NCBI GenBank assembly: GCA_964521195.1
Contig: CAZFRE010000010.1
Span: forward strand, 1-58,476
Source: CAWDNM01 sp964521195
GTDB taxonomy: Bacteria > Actinomycetota > Coriobacteriia > Anaerosomatales > JAAXUF01
Reading direction: 5' to 3'
DNA: 58,476 nt
Below the pieces are notes generated by a model. The model saw nothing but the letters and a program-made list of their open reading frames with translations, searched no databases and was not told the DNA's origin. Positions 55,056-58,476 of the stretch are shown here, one piece after another. The position numbers were made by a program, and so were the translations under genes. Each line of letters begins with the position of its first letter. Position 1 is the stretch's first letter.

Positions 55056-56141
55056 TTAGGGAAGCGCCGAGGCGGACGGCTCGAGGGAGCGCGCCTTCTG
55101 GATGGCGTCGGTGAGCTCGTCGAAGCGCATCCCTTCCCTGAGCGCCTGCTGGTCCGCGGGGGCGACGCCGTCGATGTCGATGCTCGTCGGCTCGACCACC
55201 CACTGCAGCTTGAGCGAGCCGAGCTGGCCGGGAACGCCCTGGTAGACGTAGACGATGCCGTCCGGCGCGAGCTGGATGAACGCCTGGCGCTTCGCGTACA
55301 CATAGCTGCCGTAGGCGACGCCGCTCACCAGCAGCACGAGCAGCATGAGCCAGCCGATGACCGCGAGCAGCCCGCGCCCGGCCCTCGCCCCGCTCGCGTC
55401 GATCGCGGAACCCGAACGCGAGCCGTCGCCCTCGACATCCACGATGACGACTGAGATGTTGTCGTGGCCGCCTGCATCGTTCGCCGCGTCAACGAGCATC
55501 CGCGCGGCGACCGCCGGGTCGCGGTACGCCGAGAGGGTCTCGGCGATGTGGCCGTCCTCGAGCATCGCGGTGAGGCCGTCGGAGCACAGCAGGAGCCGAT
55601 CGCCCGGCTCGGCGTCGAACTCGTAGGGGTCGGCGGTCATGTTGGGGTCGGTGCCCAGGGCGCGCGTGATGACGCTGCGGTTGGGGTGGCTGCGGCTCTC
55701 GGCCTCCGTGAGCTGGCCTCGGCGGATCATGTCCGCGACCATCGAGTGGTCCTCGGTCAGGCGGGAGAGCACGCCGGCATGCAGCAGGTACGCACGCGAG
55801 TCGCCGACTTGCGCGAGCGCGATGTGCGAACCCTCGACGATCGCGGCGGTCATCGTCGTGCCCATGCCTTGCTTGCCGTAGCCCTCGCGCGCGGCACGCA
55901 TGACCTCGCGGTTCGCGGCCTTGACCGCACGCGCGAGCGCCTTGGCGTCCGGCCGGCGCGGCGCGTGGTCGCGCAGCGTCTCGACCGCGATCGAGCTCGC
56001 AACCTCGCCGGCCTCGTGCCCGCCGAGCCCGTCGGCGACCACGAAGAGCGGTGGCTGTGCGAGCACGCTATCCTCGTTGTGCGTGCGCACCCGACCGATG
56101 TCGGTGAGCGCTGCCCAGGTCTGCTTGCTCTTGGCCGTCAC
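55056..56141 (-). CDS. pstP: PP2C-family Ser/Thr phosphatase (PstP-like)
   Basis: 361 residues from GTG 56141 (AGGTGAACC upstream). PP2C motifs: TDIGRVRTHNEDS, VVADGLGGHEAGE (metal Asp), LAQVGDSRAYLL, LLLCSDGLTAML, GGHDNISVVIV. One TM near residue 250-275 (GLLAVIGWLMLLVLLVSGVAYGSYV) and a short ectodomain. Opposes PknB. The start overlaps the fhaB stop by 4 bp, so coupled. Confidence 0.95.
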   Translation of the reverse strand: MTAKSKQTWAALTDIGRVRTHNEDSVLAQPPLFVVADGLGGHEAGEVASSIAVETLRDHAPRRPDAKALARAVKAANREVMRAAREGYGKQGMGTTMTAAIVEGSHIALAQVGDSRAYLLHAGVLSRLTEDHSMVADMIRRGQLTEAESRSHPNRSVITRALGTDPNMTADPYEFDAEPGDRLLLCSDGLTAMLEDGHIAETLSAYRDPAVAARMLVDAANDAGGHDNISVVIVDVEGDGSRSGSAIDASGARAGRGLLAVIGWLMLLVLLVSGVAYGSYVYAKRQAFIQLAPDGIVYVYQGVPGQLGSLKLQWVVEPTSIDIDGVAPADQQALREGMRFDELTDAIQKARSLEPSASALP

Positions 56142-56554
56142 GAGCGGTTCACCTTCAGGCGCACGGCGCCGATGTCGATCGCGTCGCCGGCGGCCAGCGT
56201 GGCCGGCACCGTGACGCGCCTGCCGTTGAGGAGCGTACCGTTCGTGGAGCCGAGGTCCTCGAGCACGGCACCATCACCCGACGGCGAGATGCGCGCGTGG
56301 CTGCCGCTCACGAAGTCGTCGCCGATGACGATGTCGGCACCGGGCGAGCGGCCCACCACGACCGGCCCGGTCACCGGTACCGAGACGCCCTGGAGTTCAC
56401 GAGGGCCCTGCACGACCGAGAGGGTCCACACGCCGCGGCCCTTCGCCCGCTGGCCGGCGACGAGACCGATGCCGGTCTTCACTGCGGCGAACAGGAACAG
56501 GTACAGCAACCCGAGCAGCAAGAGACGGCCCGCGAGGAGCGCGACATCGATCAT
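56138..56554 (-). CDS. fhaB: FHA-domain membrane protein FhaB
   Basis: 138 residues. N-terminal TM (LLAGRLLLLGLLYLFLFAAV) and an FHA domain: VVVGRSPGADIVIGDDFVSGSHARIS (GR..SH) and DLGSTNGTLLNG. Binds phosphothreonine peptides, as FhaB/FipA does in the division machinery. Ends inside the phosphatase start. Confidence 0.95.
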   Translation of the reverse strand: MIDVALLAGRLLLLGLLYLFLFAAVKTGIGLVAGQRAKGRGVWTLSVVQGPRELQGVSVPVTGPVVVGRSPGADIVIGDDFVSGSHARISPSGDGAVLEDLGSTNGTLLNGRRVTVPATLAAGDAIDIGAVRLKVNRS

Positions 56555-56561
56555 GCCCGGG

Positions 56562-57521
56562 TCAGCCCCTCGGCTCGTGGTAGACGAGTTCGGTGATGCC
56601 GACGACGATCACGTCGCCGTCGTTGAGGCGCATGCGGTCGGTCTTGCGCCCGTTGACGAGCGTGCCGTTCGTGGAGCCCAGGTCCTCCACCGCCCAGCCG
56701 CTGCCGTCCTTCACGAACGCGGCGTGCTGACGCGATGTGTTCTTGTCCTGGAGGCAGACATCGCAGCTGCTCAGGCGCCCGACGACCATGCGTTCGCCGC
56801 GGAGCACGACATCGTGGTCGACGCCTCGCACAGTGATGGTCGCGATGCCGGGAGCCGGCGAGCCGAGGTCGTCGGAGTCCTCGGCTTCGGCGTCGAAGAA
56901 CAGATTGGGGCGGATCACGGGAATCGATGGCTTGCGTGCGGCCACACCGATCGCTCCGAGCGCAGCGAGGTCGGCGATCGCCTCCTCCTCGGCGGCGGAC
57001 GCGAAACGGGGATCGCCTGCGGGCGACGCTCCGGGTGCGACGGCGGATGTGCCGATGCCGTCGCCGGCATCCGGCGCGGACGCGGGGCGTTGCGCGTGAG
57101 CGGGAAGTACCTCGTCCTCGAACTCGTCACCCAGTTCCGCTGCGAGCTCATCTGCCGACAGCAACTCGCCGATCACGTCGAAGCGGCCGAGCTTGAGTTC
57201 CGGGTCGACGATGAAGCGCACGACCGGTCGCGCGGCGAACGTGTAGGAGCGCTCGCGCGCGTAGCCCACCAGGTACGTCTCGAGCTCGCCGGCGAGCGTG
57301 TCGTGGAAGCCGCCGAGCTTCTCGTCGTCTTCCGGGGACAGCAGCACGTTATAGAGCGTCGGCGCGTACACCTTGCCCACGCCGACCTTGCGCCCGCGGT
57401 CGGCCTCCTTGCCCGCCGCCTTCGCGAGCTCGGCCGGTTGCACCGGAGAGCGGAACACCCGCGCGAAGCCGCCTTCGACGGTCCGACCGACCCTATCTTC
57501 GAACTCCGAGAGCAGGCTCAA
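56562..57521 (-). CDS. fhaA: FHA-domain protein FhaA
   Basis: 319 residues from TTG 57521; AAGGACG lies 6-8 bases upstream and no in-frame ATG is better. N-terminal DUF3662/FhaA_N domain (MSLLSEFEDRVGRTVEGGFARVFRS .. VYAPTLYNVLLSPEDDE) and a C-terminal FHA domain (MVVGRLSSCDVCLQDKNTSRQHAAF .. LGSTNGTLVNG). In mycobacteria FhaA recruits MviN/pseudokinase after PknB phosphorylation. 7 bp before fhaB. Confidence 0.95.
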   Translation of the reverse strand: MSLLSEFEDRVGRTVEGGFARVFRSPVQPAELAKAAGKEADRGRKVGVGKVYAPTLYNVLLSPEDDEKLGGFHDTLAGELETYLVGYARERSYTFAARPVVRFIVDPELKLGRFDVIGELLSADELAAELGDEFEDEVLPAHAQRPASAPDAGDGIGTSAVAPGASPAGDPRFASAAEEEAIADLAALGAIGVAARKPSIPVIRPNLFFDAEAEDSDDLGSPAPGIATITVRGVDHDVVLRGERMVVGRLSSCDVCLQDKNTSRQHAAFVKDGSGWAVEDLGSTNGTLVNGRKTDRMRLNDGDVIVVGITELVYHEPRG

Positions 57522-57549
57522 GCATTCGTCCTTAGTTCCAGCGCCGCGC

Positions 57550-58476
57550 TCACTCCGGCGTGCCGTCCTCTTCCGGCCGCATCGGCGCACCGAGCGCAGC
57601 GACCAGCACGATCATTGTAAGTGACGCGACCATCGAGACCGCGAGTCCGGTCGTAACCCACACCGAGCCGTTGCCGAGCGCCGCGCTCGCGAGGTCGGCG
57701 AGCACGTAGCCGCCCACGAGCAGGAACGCCCCGACGACGGCGCCCATCATCGCCCACAGCCGCGTCGCCTTCTCAGAGAACCACGACATCACCGCCGCCG
57801 AGACGGGCCAGCCGAGGAGTGCGATGTACGTGCACGGGTTCGTGAACGCCTCGCGCACGGCTGCCGCAACGAGCGCTGCGCGACCGAGGTCGACGAACAC
57901 AGCGGGCGAGACGGTGACGTACGGCGCTGCGCCGAACGACGCTGCCGAGGCGAGCGTGAGCAACAGTCCACCGACGAGTCCTGCCGCGGCCGCCCCGAAG
58001 ACCGATAGCGAGAAGCCGGCGATCAGCGGTGTGGCCGGGCCGAGGTAGACCACGCCGAGCGCGGGCGCGGACAGCGGTATGACCGCTGCGCCGGAGCTGC
58101 GCCGCGCGGCGAACCACCACCAGAGTGCGCCGACAACCGAGACGACCCCGCCCAACACCCAGGTGCCGGTGGCGAACAACCCCACCGCGAACGCCGCGAG
58201 GCCGAGCAGCGTGCCGAGCGGGGGAGCGAGCGCGCCCGCGAGCGCGATGAGCCCGGCGGCGGCGACTACGCCGAACCGGTCGATGTGCGTCGCCGACAGC
58301 CCGGCCCACGCGAGCCACGCGGACTCGACGGCCGCGACCGCCCCGAGGAGCACGCGTCCGGTCGGGCCCGAGACACGGTCCCACATCCCCAGGCGCTCGA
58401 AGTCGAGTGCGACGTCGCGTTCCGGGTCGTCGGCGGTGTGCGCGGCGACGAGCTCCGCGAGCGAGGCGCGCCCGGC
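57550..58476 (-). CDS. Multi-TM membrane protein, 5' end outside the window
   Basis: The frame remains open to the right edge, 90 bp beyond the first ATG (58386), and that part reads SLAELVAAHTADDPERDVALDFERLGM, which is protein-like. So the gene starts outside. The visible part has about eight hydrophobic helices (LIALAGALAPPLGTLLGLAAF .. VVSVVGALWWWF .. GGLLLTLASAASFG). The soluble stretch before the first TM could be the end of a kinase or regulatory domain, but this cannot be shown. It is 28 bp upstream of fhaA. Confidence 0.75.
   Translation of the reverse strand, partial: AGRASLAELVAAHTADDPERDVALDFERLGMWDRVSGPTGRVLLGAVAAVESAWLAWAGLSATHIDRFGVVAAAGLIALAGALAPPLGTLLGLAAFAVGLFATGTWVLGGVVSVVGALWWWFAARRSSGAAVIPLSAPALGVVYLGPATPLIAGFSLSVFGAAAAGLVGGLLLTLASAASFGAAPYVTVSPAVFVDLGRAALVAAAVREAFTNPCTYIALLGWPVSAAVMSWFSEKATRLWAMMGAVVGAFLLVGGYVLADLASAALGNGSVWVTTGLAVSMVASLTMIVLVAALGAPMRPEEDGTPE

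Overview
The window is high-GC DNA with actinobacterial gene order. The right end carries the FhaA-FhaB-PP2C-SEDS/PBP-PknB cell-division and signalling cluster. The left end carries very large secreted proteins built from Ig-like and FnIII-like repeats, a style I associate with Coriobacteriia and related anaerobic Actinobacteria. The phylum is well supported by the sequence; the class is inference.

Layout. (1) 1-7.1 kb: two divergent genes with Pro/Ala-rich tails, an MBL-fold hydrolase, a 1314-residue secreted beta-propeller/CARDB/carboxypeptidase-regulatory-like protein with a near-perfect CRP-type site upstream, and a small secreted Ig-like protein. (2) 7.3-17.6 kb: a class I cyclic di-GMP (GEMM) riboswitch leads into three consecutive giant secreted proteins that share repeat modules and a C-terminal domain. 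Two of them are calcineurin-like (purple acid phosphatase-like) metallophosphatases. The last ~470 bp of the two phosphatase genes are identical.

(3) 17.64-41.31 kb: an integrated element of about 23.6 kb in tRNA-Arg(CCU). The tRNA on the left has an element-supplied 5' half. The displaced host 5' half, with its apparent -10 box, lies at the right end. The element has a tyrosine integrase and excisionase next to the tRNA, paired arm-type repeats at both ends and a second internal tyrosine recombinase. No relaxase, coupling protein or capsid gene is visible. Its cargo is metal- and envelope-related: an HMA protein, Met-rich exported proteins, two SHOCT proteins, a DUF305 protein, a CopB-type (CPH) Cu-ATPase, two CDF exporters, an ArsR/SmtB regulator with an operator, and an isoprenylcysteine-methyltransferase-like protein. 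A five-gene run encodes a small membrane protein, an HMA-like/cupredoxin fusion, an NlpC/P60 hydrolase, CcmF and an M23 hydrolase. A middle module holds RadC-like, YraN-like and degenerate J-domain genes, each preceded by a strong hairpin.

(4) 41.5-50.2 kb: host envelope genes: polysaccharide deacetylase, amidase with CWB2-like repeats, PASTA lipoprotein, second lipoprotein, flippase and BioF2/FemAB-like acetyltransferase. (5) 50.3-58.5 kb: pknB with four PASTA domains, a single-chain SEDS glycosyltransferase-class B PBP fusion, PP2C phosphatase, fhaB, fhaA, and the 3' part of a membrane protein gene.

How the parts may work together. The riboswitch implies that c-di-GMP controls the surface-protein cluster. 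The island appears to add copper/metal efflux plus an exported copper-binding and cytochrome-c-assembly module with two murein hydrolases. The right end couples peptidoglycan sensing (PASTA) to elongation/division enzymes and Ser/Thr phosphorylation.
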